From Bdellovibrionales bacterium CG10_big_fil_rev_8_21_14_0_10_45_34 (GTDB lineage: Bacteria > Bdellovibrionota > Bdellovibrionia > Bdellovibrionales > 1-14-0-10-45-34), in the NCBI GenBank assembly GCA_002778785.1, contig PEZS01000002.1, forward strand, positions 39,108 to 103,107: DNA of 64,000 bases, given 5' to 3'. A model generated the notes under the pieces. That model was not told the origin of the DNA, did not search any database, and saw nothing but the letters and a program-made list of their open reading frames with translations. Positions 17,094-26,800 of the stretch are shown here, piece after piece (position 1 is the first letter of the stretch; every line of letters starts with the position of its first letter). The translations under genes were made by a program, and so were the position numbers.

Positions 17094-18785
17094 CTATTCT
17101 GTGTAGTGGATTCGAAGCAATGGTTGATGACACTGCGTCCACGATGCCGGAGGAACAACGACACCATTATAGATCTCCCACTTTTGACTAGCTGGCGAGG
17201 TCTCGAAGGCTAACACATAAAACTTAAGTTCATCCCCTGATGCATGATGAAAAAAGTCTATGGTTGAGCCGCTGTAATAATATAACTCGTTTTTAATTAT
17301 TCCTTTACGGCGAAGCAGTCTAACCTCGGTCGATTCCGCTTGATAAAATCCTTTCTCAACTCGTATCTCCTCTTTCGAGGTATCTTTACACCAATCGCCC
17401 TGAGGAAGAACTTCGTCATTAAAAACCAACAGCCTACCAACGACCGCCAGCTTTATCTCGCCTTCCGCTTGCGGTTTAAGTTGATGAAAGAAGTTCAGGT
17501 GAAGGGCCACTTTTGAATCTCGATGACTCGTTGAAAACGCATATTCAAGGCCTTTACAAATCTCGTCGCCGCACTCTTTATTAAAGAATCCCTCCCCCGA
17601 GAGTTCCGCAGCACTACTCGCTAACTTCGACAGGTCCCACTTAGATAGGTCTTGCTCCAAAGATTCGTCAAGGCCCTCGCCAGATCCCACGGCGTGGCCT
17701 ACGCCCATAACGAAAACTTCGTCTTGCTTCTGTCGAACGATGTTGCCTTCTGGTACGTCTGCTTCGCCAAATGAAAGTTCGCCCAACCACGAGCTTTCAT
17801 CAGAACTTCCTGTGACTGTTGACTTACCTTCGGCAACTGATGAACCACTAGATTCTTGTCGCTCCTTCAACTTCTGCTGAAAGTCTTCTTTCGCTTTTTG
17901 CACACTCTCTTCTAGCTTTTCAAGCGGAATACCATACTGAGCTGCAGTTTGCTTTAGCATAGTAGTTTGCAGCTCGGCTAGGTTTTCAACCTTGTCGCCC
18001 AAAGCCAACATAAGCAGAAAGTAATCTGCCCGTAAAACCCGGCGCGGCTCAGGAAGTTTATCAAGCTCACTTACTTTGCCGTAATTCTTGATACCTTTAC
18101 CTGCTACCGTGGTCTCGATACCGTTCATTTGCCAAGCGTTTTCATTTAACTGCATGACCGCAGGCAAGATATGACCACTTTCAAGAACTACAACTTGGTG
18201 AGAGGCGGCAAACATTTCGTACCCTCTTGTTGAGTTAACAAGAGTGAATAACGTCGTGCCAGATAAACATTGGGCCTTCTTTACATCAACCGGAGACCCC
18301 GCTGTGTTGTGAGCCTTATTGTATAGAATTTCTCCAAGATCCGCTTCGTAGGATTCTTTCATCGAAAGCACATCTACTGAGGCGACCTTTTCTTTTTGAG
18401 TGCCCAAGAAGGTTTTGATTGAAGTTTCTGCTGCAGCTTTTGCTGTCGCTGTGCCATTAAGTTTTTCAGAGTTGGCTTCGTATCGTGATGCTTCGCTCTC
18501 TATAGCTGCATCTACAATTGTTTCAAATTTGAGGGGATCGTTGTTTATAAGAGCAGTTAAAATCTCGCTTTGCTTGGAGGTCAGCTGAGCTTCTGCCTTC
18601 ACCTGTACACTCTGAAGTTCAGGGTAACGCCCATACTCCAAAGTTGTATTTGTTCCGGTTGAATAATTCGTACAGCCCATTTGAACTAAGCTTAGGAAAC
18701 CTAATGTGATCAAAAAGGCACTGGACTTCAAGGTAAAGTCATTTCTTCTTCTAACAGTCCGTTCGCTAAGCTTTATTAAAGCCAT
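17094..18785 (-). CDS. Lipoprotein of unknown function (intact paralogue)
   Basis: About 563 residues from the ATG at 18785, which has GGGAG upstream; an open frame runs to 18872 but without a good site. A lipoprotein signal ends in LVQMGC. The N-terminal about 140 residues are helical and charged. The next about 220 residues form the region shared with the truncated gene at 8215-9564, including KAQCLSGTT and RRVLRADYFLL. A Ser/Gly-rich linker follows, then a unique C-terminal part with Cys pairs. I recognise no family. It lies 118 bp downstream of the metallopeptidase-like lipoprotein gene on the same strand. Confidence 0.7.
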   Translation of the reverse strand: MALIKLSERTVRRRNDFTLKSSAFLITLGFLSLVQMGCTNYSTGTNTTLEYGRYPELQSVQVKAEAQLTSKQSEILTALINNDPLKFETIVDAAIESEASRYEANSEKLNGTATAKAAAETSIKTFLGTQKEKVASVDVLSMKESYEADLGEILYNKAHNTAGSPVDVKKAQCLSGTTLFTLVNSTRGYEMFAASHQVVVLESGHILPAVMQLNENAWQMNGIETTVAGKGIKNYGKVSELDKLPEPRRVLRADYFLLMLALGDKVENLAELQTTMLKQTAAQYGIPLEKLEESVQKAKEDFQQKLKERQESSGSSVAEGKSTVTGSSDESSWLGELSFGEADVPEGNIVRQKQDEVFVMGVGHAVGSGEGLDESLEQDLSKWDLSKLASSAAELSGEGFFNKECGDEICKGLEYAFSTSHRDSKVALHLNFFHQLKPQAEGEIKLAVVGRLLVFNDEVLPQGDWCKDTSKEEIRVEKGFYQAESTEVRLLRRKGIIKNELYYYSGSTIDFFHHASGDELKFYVLAFETSPASQKWEIYNGVVVPPASWTQCHQPLLRIHYTE

Positions 18786-18902
18786 TAAAGTTTCTCCCGA
18801 TTTTTTTTCGCTGATCACCGATTTACCGTTTCTCAATGAACTGCGGAATGTAGTGATTCCAGTTGACCTCAATTACTTCTCTCGCCAATTTCACCGGTGG
18901 GT

Positions 18903-19709
18903 CTAAGGTGTGGCCTCTGGCTCTTCACTTGCCAACTTCTCAGCAGCTTTCTTATCTTTTATACTTTGAATTTTCTCTAAAAGAACCCTTTGAAAATCAC
19001 CAAGATTATCGTACTGGTTCACGACGGCAAGAAAAGCTTCGCCGTTATCGGCTTTAGCAGATGAAACATTCACTCCCTTTGGTAGGTAGGCTTCAGTCAC
19101 ATAAGGAACTAGTCCCAGCTTTTTGAGCGCTTGATTATTAAAGGAAATTCCTTCTTTCTCCAGTGCAAGATTCGTTTGATAGGCTTTAACTTCGCTGAAC
19201 AAAAGACTCGTGACGAAAAACTCCATTAACATTTCTTTTTCGTCGGAATCAACGTAACCAGCAATTCGTTTCTCTTTTATGGCCTTTGCCAATTCCTCCA
19301 TAGCTGCATTCACTTCTGGGTATTCTGCCATTACCGGCTTCATACTAATTTCGTCATAAATATGTGAGGTCTCATGGATGAGTGCATGAGCAAGTGAATC
19401 TGCATCAGCAGCTTGTGGCAAAAGAATCGAAAACGAGCCGTTTTCATTCTCTCTAATACCTCCTTGGTGACCTGATTCTGTTGCTGATTCGATTCCATCG
19501 ATACTGGCAATACTGCCGCTATTCTCTAAATTCTTAAGAACTGCAAGAGATTGGGCTCCAGTCGTTGTCGAGCTCAAGCGAGCCTTAGCTGCCGCCATCT
19601 TTTGCTCAAACGTTGGGGCTGGCTGCGGAGTCTGCTCATTTTTTTGACAACCCAGGAGACAGACGGTGCCGAATAGGGCCATAACACTCAGCGAATGTTT
19701 GATCTTCAT
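18903..19709 (-). CDS. Metallopeptidase-like lipoprotein (HExxH), fused in frame to a GH15 fragment
   Basis: From the ATG at 19707-19709, preceded by GAGGA, a 268-residue lipoprotein is encoded: signal MKIKHSLSVMALFGTV ending in LLGC, a Gln/Pro/Ala-rich linker, then HETSH (an HExxH zinc motif) in a helix followed by a Glu-rich segment that could supply the third ligand. The C-terminus is Lys/Glu-rich. No known peptidase family is certain. No stop codon separates it from the upstream GH15 fragment, so a 575-residue read-through is possible, but that would bury the signal peptide. Confidence 0.65.
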   Translation of the reverse strand: MKIKHSLSVMALFGTVCLLGCQKNEQTPQPAPTFEQKMAAAKARLSSTTTGAQSLAVLKNLENSGSIASIDGIESATESGHQGGIRENENGSFSILLPQAADADSLAHALIHETSHIYDEISMKPVMAEYPEVNAAMEELAKAIKEKRIAGYVDSDEKEMLMEFFVTSLLFSEVKAYQTNLALEKEGISFNNQALKKLGLVPYVTEAYLPKGVNVSSAKADNGEAFLAVVNQYDNLGDFQRVLLEKIQSIKDKKAAEKLASEEPEATP

Positions 19710-20618
19710 GCTATTTTCCTCACTTTCGCTGAACCTTTTGCAACGCTCGAGCATCGCGGTTGCTTCTTGAGAACTTCGCAAATATTTTTCTGCCAGCTCG
19801 TCGTTACCCAGTTTCTTTGCCAACTGGGCTCCCTTTTTCAACGCATTCCTCTGGACCAGAAGAGTCGCGTAGTGCCTTCCTAAAACCTCTTCCCAAATAT
19901 CAAATGTAAGGTCATTTAGCTTTTCAGAAACGTAATTGAGGTCGACGGTGCTAAATTCAAAGAAGAGCGAGGGGATTTCCTCTTCTCTACCTTGCTCAAT
20001 AAGATAGTCATACCATGCAAACATCGCCAACTGCCTGAGTGCTGGGCCGTCGTTTTGAGGCCTCCCCCAAGGATCCGTAAAGGGCTGCCCATCAAGATAG
20101 AATTTTGGTTGATGAAGATGAGCCTGATGAATCTTCGAAGTCGTTATGTAGCTTTTCACAAATTTCTCGATGTCAGTCGCTTGCTGTGCTGACAGTTTCT
20201 GCAAAGTCATAAGCCGAATGAGTGATTTTACGACGAGTGCGCCATCCCTCACCCAGTGAAAACGATAAATCTGCACTTTCTTTTCTGTGGGATCAAACGC
20301 TCCATGTGGTGCAGCCAAAATCGATCCCTCAAGATAGAATTCCCCCTCAGGAGGTTGCCACCTCTCGCCCTCGTTAATTCGTAGGTTGTAAAGCACTCTC
20401 GCTATCGAACTATGTAACCTGTGGTTTAGCTGTAGATCTAAAACTTCGACAAGAGGCAACTGAGCGCTTTGATCATTGGACTCTCCATCCGCCACTTCGT
20501 TGCCACTTTTTTGATTCTTTTCGTGAGCAGGCAAACTGCTCGCCGAGAAAACGAGACCTATAAAAACGCCTACTGCAAATCTAGAAAGCGCAAGATTCAA
20601 AAGCCTTCGCCAGTTCAT
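19710..20618 (-). pseudogene. GH15 glucoamylase, N-terminal half only
   Basis: The first about 300 residues of the open frame have a signal-like N-terminus and clear glucoamylase motifs: FHWVRDGALVVKSL, the DPWGRPQNDGPALR block, and DIWEEVLGRHYATLLVQRNAL, whose Glu pair includes the general acid in this family. The catalytic-base half, normally another 130-150 residues, is missing; similarity ends near SSQEATAMLERC and the frame runs straight into the lipoprotein ATG. It is best read as a truncated glucoamylase joined to the next gene by deletion. The ATG at 20618 fits an AGGGGTGG site. Confidence 0.7.
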
Positions 20619-20867
20619 AAGGAAATCCACCCCTTGTTGCGGTGGCTTGATATATCCAAGAATTTTGCTTCCGGGTACTGTAAAGGTTTCAATCCCATTT
20701 TTGTCGTTTCGTCAGTCTCGCAGAAAACTCCGACTCTAGAGATCTCGAAGTCCGGGAGATGGGAACTCGAAAAGAGGCTCGAAAAATTTGTATTTTTTTC
20801 AAGGCAGGTATCCCAAAGCGTTCAAAATAGGGTTTCAGGTCCGAAGTCATGATACTTTAGCCCTCAC

Positions 20868-21686
20868 ATGAGCACTTTTTCAAATATGAGCACAGCTAAA
20901 GAGATAGGCCCCATCTTCGATCGTGGCAATCGACTTGTAGACAACACCAACCACCGAGCCGAAGTCCGATCATCTTTAAACAACACTCAGCGCCAGGCCG
21001 AAGGCCAATCTTCTGTAAACTGGGATAATCTCAAAAATAGCTTGGATCTTTTAGGAAATGCTTTAAGGCATCTACCCCTCAAGCACCATTACTACAGCGA
21101 ACGAAGTGTAATGAACTACCTCGAGCATCCCATCGAGATTCAGCGCGCCGTAAGAGAGCGCCTCACTTCGTACTCACACCTCATTAACGAAATTGTACGC
21201 GAAAGAGCGGACATTACGAACAATACATTCGTCTTGAAGCGATGGCTCCAAAACTTAAAGCTTTCTACCCTCAATGAAATCTACGAACGCATCGAAGATG
21301 ATAATATCGTAGAGGTCTACAACGCCCAAGGTGTTCAGGTATTTAGGAGTATTCAATTTTTCTACTTTTGCAATTATGATTTACTCGACGTAGAAACGAG
21401 AGCGTGGAATGAGCTCTACGAGAGGCATGAACTAATTAACAACAGGCTTTTTGAAATTGTGTATGATCTATTTGCCAGTCCGAACAAGGTCTTTAATATC
21501 GATGTGCCTCCTCACCCGATGAGAGAAGTTTTTTCTGATTTTCGGCAAGTATTTCGGATTGAGCACAACTGCATGGCTCCGGTATATAATTCAGACTGCA
21601 GCCTATTTGGATTTGTGAGCAGCCAAAAGGCCACGACGATAACTCAAAACGATCCAGAAGATTCATTTCTATTTTTGAAAAGGTGA
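20868..21686 (+). CDS. Unknown protein preceding an XRE regulator
   Basis: This 272-residue, hydrophilic, mostly helical protein has no signal peptide, membrane segment or family that I recognise. It is Asn/Arg/Tyr-rich with a central aromatic patch (FFYFCNYD). Its stop overlaps the GTG start of the XRE gene by four bases, so the two are coupled and probably act together. The ATG at 20868 lacks a good ribosome-binding site; a second ATG at 20886 is in frame. Confidence 0.6.
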   Translation: MSTFSNMSTAKEIGPIFDRGNRLVDNTNHRAEVRSSLNNTQRQAEGQSSVNWDNLKNSLDLLGNALRHLPLKHHYYSERSVMNYLEHPIEIQRAVRERLTSYSHLINEIVRERADITNNTFVLKRWLQNLKLSTLNEIYERIEDDNIVEVYNAQGVQVFRSIQFFYFCNYDLLDVETRAWNELYERHELINNRLFEIVYDLFASPNKVFNIDVPPHPMREVFSDFRQVFRIEHNCMAPVYNSDCSLFGFVSSQKATTITQNDPEDSFLFLKR

Positions 21687-22024
21687 AAAGAGTGAAGAAA
21701 AAACGAACCGTTAAAACAGGAAGAAGCAGTGTGGTGCAAAAGGCCAAGCAGAAAAAGTGGAAAACTCTTGGGAACTACATCCGAAAGAAAAGAATTGAAT
21801 CAGGTTACTCTCAGGGTTCTGCCATGCGTCTGATCAATTCGCGGGCAACGACTCCGCAGTATTTGTCGAATATGGAGAGAGGGATTTGTGCAATCCCAGA
21901 TGATATTCTGCGAAAGATGATTTCTCTTTATAAGATCGACACAGACGAGTTTATCGAAGAGCTGCTTTCGATCGAAAAAAGCTGCCTCTACGACACGTTT
22001 AAAATTAAGAGCCGGGCCCAGTGA
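21683..22024 (+). CDS. XRE-family HTH regulator
   Basis: This 113-residue protein begins with a very basic N-terminus, then an HTH: LGNYIRKKRIESGYSQGSAM, QYLSNMERGICAIPDD and a helix LRKMISLYKID, the canonical XRE layout. The GTG start at 21683 overlaps the upstream TGA. The short C-terminal tail has no sensor domain, so the upstream partner may provide control. Confidence 0.8.
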   Translation: MKRVKKKRTVKTGRSSVVQKAKQKKWKTLGNYIRKKRIESGYSQGSAMRLINSRATTPQYLSNMERGICAIPDDILRKMISLYKIDTDEFIEELLSIEKSCLYDTFKIKSRAQ

Positions 22025-22115
22025 TCTGTCTAAAAAACTTTGACTGTCTAGATAGGTAAATAAAAAGGCCCCGTTTTCTTGAATACTTGAACACTAAAAG
22101 GCTTGAAGACCTAGT

Positions 22116-22250
22116 GACTTAAATAGCCTACAACTTGAGCCTTTAAGACTTAAATAGCCTACAACTTGAGCCTTTAAGACTTGAATAGCCTAATCCTTTT
22201 ATACCTAAGTATTTAAGACTTAAATAGCCTGCGCCTTTTAAAGACTTAGA
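22116..22250. repeat. Imperfect tandem repeats, 31-bp core
   Basis: Units beginning GACTTAAATAGCCT (or close variants) start at 22116, 22147, 22178, 22217 and 22243. The first two are nearly identical with an exact 31-bp period; later units are shortened or lengthened to 39 and 26 bp. The last unit overlaps the stop codon of the oxidase gene on the minus strand. Confidence 0.85.
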
Positions 22251-22941
22251 GGCTGAGTTCGCGTCCTTTGTTGGCAACTTTTGAGTCGCCTAAAGCCAAA
22301 TCTGCGATCTCATACATAAACTGATTGTAGGAATGCTCTGCTATCGCCATTGCTTTGCACACTCTGGCCTCCCTTACGGCCGAAAGCGATTCGAGAGTTT
22401 TCAGCGCTTTGTCAGCATGTCCCTCACCGGCGTGACCGGTGTCTTCTTCAACATGCACGATCATAAAAGTGCTGGCGTCGCGGCCATACTGTTTAACAAG
22501 CCGATCTGTTACTGGCGTACCAATGACTGTCGACAGACCCTCCAAATAGAGCACGCTTCCAAAAAGACAGATTGGATCTTCTCTTTCAATTAGGTAGTAA
22601 ATAGAGTGATAGAATTGAGCAATACTCGGCATTTCCGGAAAGTCATTGAGATCAAACCCTAGCTTTCTCAGATCACTAAGAGCCAATCTTTCATGAGCTT
22701 TTTCTTCTGCCGCATGCTGCATGCAGCGAAAGTGAAAAACATCATCTTCTATTCCAAAATTTGCACCAGCCAATGCGATCACGCGAGAAGCGTGACACAA
22801 GAAGTGATACATCTCACCCAACCAAAGCCCGTAATAGAGTTTATTTTCCCAAGGGGCATCCATAAACACTTTTGCTCCGGCGGCTACTGACTTTTCGTAC
22901 TGCTCGCTCAAAGATTTAGAGTACGGCTTCACTAAGTTCAT
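22246..22941 (-). CDS. Heme-oxygenase-fold iron redox enzyme (HDO-like)
   Basis: This 231-residue all-helical protein fits the iron-containing redox enzyme group of the heme-oxygenase/TenA fold. Acidic and His residues sit where diiron ligands are expected: Glu43 (WLGEMYHFLCH), Glu80 and His83 (EEKAHE), Glu134 (LYLEGLS) and Glu166 or Asp167 with His170 (VEEDTGH). Family members such as UndA, BesC and SznF oxidise small molecules, often carboxylates or amines. The gene starts 26 bp inside the upstream FeeM-like gene, with GGGAG upstream, so the two products likely share a pathway. Confidence 0.75.
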   Translation of the reverse strand: MNLVKPYSKSLSEQYEKSVAAGAKVFMDAPWENKLYYGLWLGEMYHFLCHASRVIALAGANFGIEDDVFHFRCMQHAAEEKAHERLALSDLRKLGFDLNDFPEMPSIAQFYHSIYYLIEREDPICLFGSVLYLEGLSTVIGTPVTDRLVKQYGRDASTFMIVHVEEDTGHAGEGHADKALKTLESLSAVREARVCKAMAIAEHSYNQFMYEIADLALGDSKVANKGRELSL

Positions 22942-23656
22942 AACTGATTTCTCCCTTTGTTTGTTTTTTCATACTGTTTGGAATTGCTATAGTATTTACA
23001 TCCGAACTAATGAGACGGCTAAAAACATCTTTGTACTTCGAAAGGGGATAAGTAATTACTTTCTCGCTTTCATACACGACCAAGTTTGCAAAGGTGTTGG
23101 CATATGGAACATCTTCTTTCATTGAAGTTGTTCCATATTTGGCGACAAGTTTATGGAGACCAACATCATTCCTAACAATCGAAATCATCTTAGGATGACC
23201 TAGGTCCTTGAATATTTTCACCACGAAGGTGTGAAACAGATAAATCGAAGGAAGATCATAAACCTTTAACCGATACCCCTTGTCGAGCGTGAATCCACTT
23301 GCGACGACAATACGCTCGGTGTCGCCAAACCCTGCGATGGAATCGCGATCCCATACTGATAGATAGGAGTCGTCTCGCGAGAAAAGGTAATTCATGTCGA
23401 GAAATCTCATGCAGGCAGTGGCTATGCACTTACCGTAGAGATCCAATGATAAGATGAGGCCCTGACGACAGAAGTTGTCTGAATATGCAGTTTCTGTTGC
23501 CTTGAATTGATTGAGCTCTCGGTACGCTTCAGTCCAGTTTTGCCTCCAAAGCTGATACGAGGATTCTAAGAAATTTTTGGTCTTAGGATTGCCATCAAAG
23601 GGAATCGCACTAAACCTCAATCCGTGGTAGAGCTTATTAATCTCCGAACTTTCCAT
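22916..23656 (-). CDS. FeeM-like N-acyltransferase (GNAT fold)
   Basis: This 246-residue protein resembles N-acyl amino acid synthases of the FeeM type, GNAT-fold enzymes that take acyl-ACP: a central ERIVVASGFTLDKGYR stretch, a hydrophobic IYLFHTFVVKIFKDLG helix and a final IVRNDVGLHKLVAKYG segment. FeeM proteins load a fatty acyl chain onto an amino acid or related amine. The overlap with the HDO-like gene suggests that the acyl product is then oxidised. The specific substrate is unknown. Confidence 0.65.
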   Translation of the reverse strand: MESSEINKLYHGLRFSAIPFDGNPKTKNFLESSYQLWRQNWTEAYRELNQFKATETAYSDNFCRQGLILSLDLYGKCIATACMRFLDMNYLFSRDDSYLSVWDRDSIAGFGDTERIVVASGFTLDKGYRLKVYDLPSIYLFHTFVVKIFKDLGHPKMISIVRNDVGLHKLVAKYGTTSMKEDVPYANTFANLVVYESEKVITYPLSKYKDVFSRLISSDVNTIAIPNSMKKQTKGEISYELSEAVL

Positions 23657-23848
23657 GAAAAATAATCGTAGTTTAGAAACAAAATATGTGAAAGTTTTGT
23701 TGTTATCCGTATTCTTTGAGATGTCCTGTATTTGCGAAGCTTAAAGATTTCATTGGCTTACCAAATGATATTATGCGTGGTTTTTAAGTTTTAGTGTCCT
23801 AGACCCACCTATTTATTCATAAGATGTAAGTTTAACGTGCTTCTGACA

Positions 23849-26800
23849 CTAGTTGATGGCAGGAGGAGTTGCGGCGCCTTCGGTAACCCCACTGGTGGGT
23901 CGGCCACGAGCAGGCCTTTCCACAACTAGTCCTGCTGCTGAAGGGCTCTTGAATCTACTAACTATTTTCTGAACTGCGCGACTGAGAAGTGTTTTGGACT
24001 CGTCATTCACCACAAGAAAACACGGCAAAACGAACAGTGTTGATAAGGTGGAGACAACAAGCCCCCACCCAAGAGAAAACGTTATTGGTTGAGCGGTTGC
24101 AGATTCTCCAAAAAGGCCATATGCAGTCGGAAACACCCCCGCCCAGGTTGTAACAGAGGTCAAAAATATTGCCCTCAGTCTATCAGGCGCACCAGTTACG
24201 ACGGCCTCTCTAAATGTTGGTTTACCACGACTCACTTCCCTGATTCTATGAACCATTACTATGCTATCGTTGACCGCCACTCCAATGACTCCCAGCAGTC
24301 CGATAATCGACATAATCGTTAGAGTGTGACCATGCGCCCACAATACCCAGAACACACCAGAAACCGCCAAAGGAATGGGAAGCGCTACAATCATACCCGT
24401 AGTCAACGATCGAAATGTTAGAAAGAGAATCGTCAAGACGAGAACTAAGCAAGTGGCTAATACCTCGAGCGACCAATTGCGATTTTCTGTTTCACTGCGA
24501 TTGCCATCTTCCACTCTTACATTGAGACCCGCGAAACGATCTTTAATTTGATCAACGAGCTTTGCCAACTCTAGCTTGGCAGATTCAGCATTCAGTGTGG
24601 CCGAATCAAATTCGAACTGGGCTTGCTCTATTCTAGATCCGCCCTCACGCTTCAATTCTTTTAGCTCTTCGTGAAGCTCCCAATGACCTAGTTGGTTCAA
24701 CGAAACTGGTCGACCAAATTTGCCCATTATTTTAATGGTGTCGATGTTCTCGACCACCGCTCTTTCGTTTGCCCCCTGCGTTTCAAGATAGAGAACAACT
24801 TCTTCATCATTCACTATTTGGCGCGAAACTTCGCTAGGAGTAAAAACCGGTGCTAAACTTTGCGTAAGATCGCTGCGCGTGATGTTATACTTCGCAAGCG
24901 CCGCCTCGTCGGGATAAAAAATCCACTGAGGAGTGCTCTTTTTACTGCGATCCTTGTAGTATGTAATTCCACTGAGATTTTGTTGCGAAATTTCTTCGCG
25001 AAACTTTCTAAGCGCACCCGCATCAGATCCTTCCGCTGTAACCGAAACCAGGTTTTTGGCAACTCCTTCATCGCCCCTTTTTCTCTCCTCAATGGCAATC
25101 TCTTCAAAAATGTCTTGATTCCACCCTTTAGAAATTTCATTCAAACTTTCCACTAGTTTTTTCTTAACTCGCGAAGGCCACAAAGCTTCGGCGTCGATAT
25201 TAACAATGACCTGACCATACTGCGGTCCCTTAAACTCTTCACCGTTGCGCCATAAGCCGCCAATTGGAACAAAAATACTCTCAGAAACATCCCGCGAAGA
25301 TTCGACAATCGATGAAACCATAGGCTGAAGTAACTGCCGCGTTTGAGCTAACGATTCGGTGTGTTTGAGCACAAAATAGACGCGAACTTGTTCGCTTCCG
25401 ATACTGATGTTGAAGCTATGCTGAAGTTTCTTAGCAACCACCCACCCAGAACCAACAATAAACAATAGGCTACCTAACAAAACCAAATAGCGAAAGCGTA
25501 GAGCTCTTTGCAAACCATTAGTATAAACTCGTCGGAACGATTCAAATAGCCTTTTGGACCTATCGCGCGGAGGTGTTTTCACGAAATGAGCCAGATGGTT
25601 TGGTAGCAAAAAGAATGATTCAAACCAGCTCACTATAAGTGCGGCTCCAATCACTATAGGAATTGGCGCCAAAAACTGAGTCATAGAACTTTTCAAAAAT
25701 AAAACCGGCAAGAATGCCGCGATTGTCGTTAGAATTGTGCCACTTACGGGTACAATCAACTCTCTACTTGCTTGTCTTGCCGATTCATAAGGGCCCAAAC
25801 CCTCTGAACGCAAAGTTGTATACCTTTCAGATACAATGATCGCATCATCAACGAGAATGCCAACTACAACAATCATTCCGATAAGCGTGAGTAGGTCAAC
25901 CGCCATACCCAGGGCGTTCATGAGTAGCAGTGTGCCCGCGTAGGCTAGCGGAATCCCCCACGCTGTGATAAGTGCTACTCGAAAACTTAAGAATAGCATG
26001 AGCACGATCAATACTAAAAGGAAGCCCACGACTCCGTTCGTCTTTAATACGCTAAGTTGGCTGAGCAAAAACTGAGGTCCGTCGCCGACGCTTACCAGCG
26101 TTACCCCCTCGGGTAGATCCTTTTTAGCCTCTTCTATTTTCTTATTGAGCTTTTCGAGTGTAGAAAACGAGTCGCCTTCGACAGATTTGAACATCTGGAT
26201 CCAAACGGCGTCGTCTCCGTAATAGAGCCATACCATACTTTCAGGAGGAAGCTTGTAGTCAACTTTTGCAAGGTCTTCAAGCCGAATAGATTGCCCTGTC
26301 CGATTGGACTCTATAGGTATATCGCGCAACTTTTTAAGATCAAACTTCGGCTCCGACAGTGAGACGCTCACAGTGCCGCCATCCTCGAAGTAAAGATTAG
26401 CAACCGGCGCACTCGTTAGATTGTCTGAGATAGCTTTACGGACTTGCAGTATCGTCAGTTCAAGCATCTTAAGTTTTTGTTGATCAATCTCAATAAATAT
26501 ATCGCGACCAGGAATATAAGCGTCAACGCGAGCAACGCCGTCGCTTGTGCTCAGTTTTCTTTCAATCTTTTTAACGGCCATCCTGTGCTGATCATTTTTG
26601 GAATCTAAGCCCAAGAAAACATAGCTAGCCAAATAGATTTCTCGAGTTTTGTTTTGCTCGACCCGAATTTTTCGTACGTTCTGAGGCAGTTTAAAGCCAA
26701 TCTCTTCAATCTTTTGACGGGCCTCTTCTACTACCTCGAGCATGTTTTCAACGCTATAAGGAAAATCCATTTCAATGCGAACACTAGCAGCGGAGCTCGT

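Noticed and set aside
20469-20852. Plus-strand open frame of 127 codons
   Set aside because: It lies opposite the 5' end of the GH15 fragment, with no ribosome-binding site and composition unlike a protein.
22116-22250. CRISPR array
   Set aside because: The units are directly adjacent with no spacers, and no cas genes are nearby.
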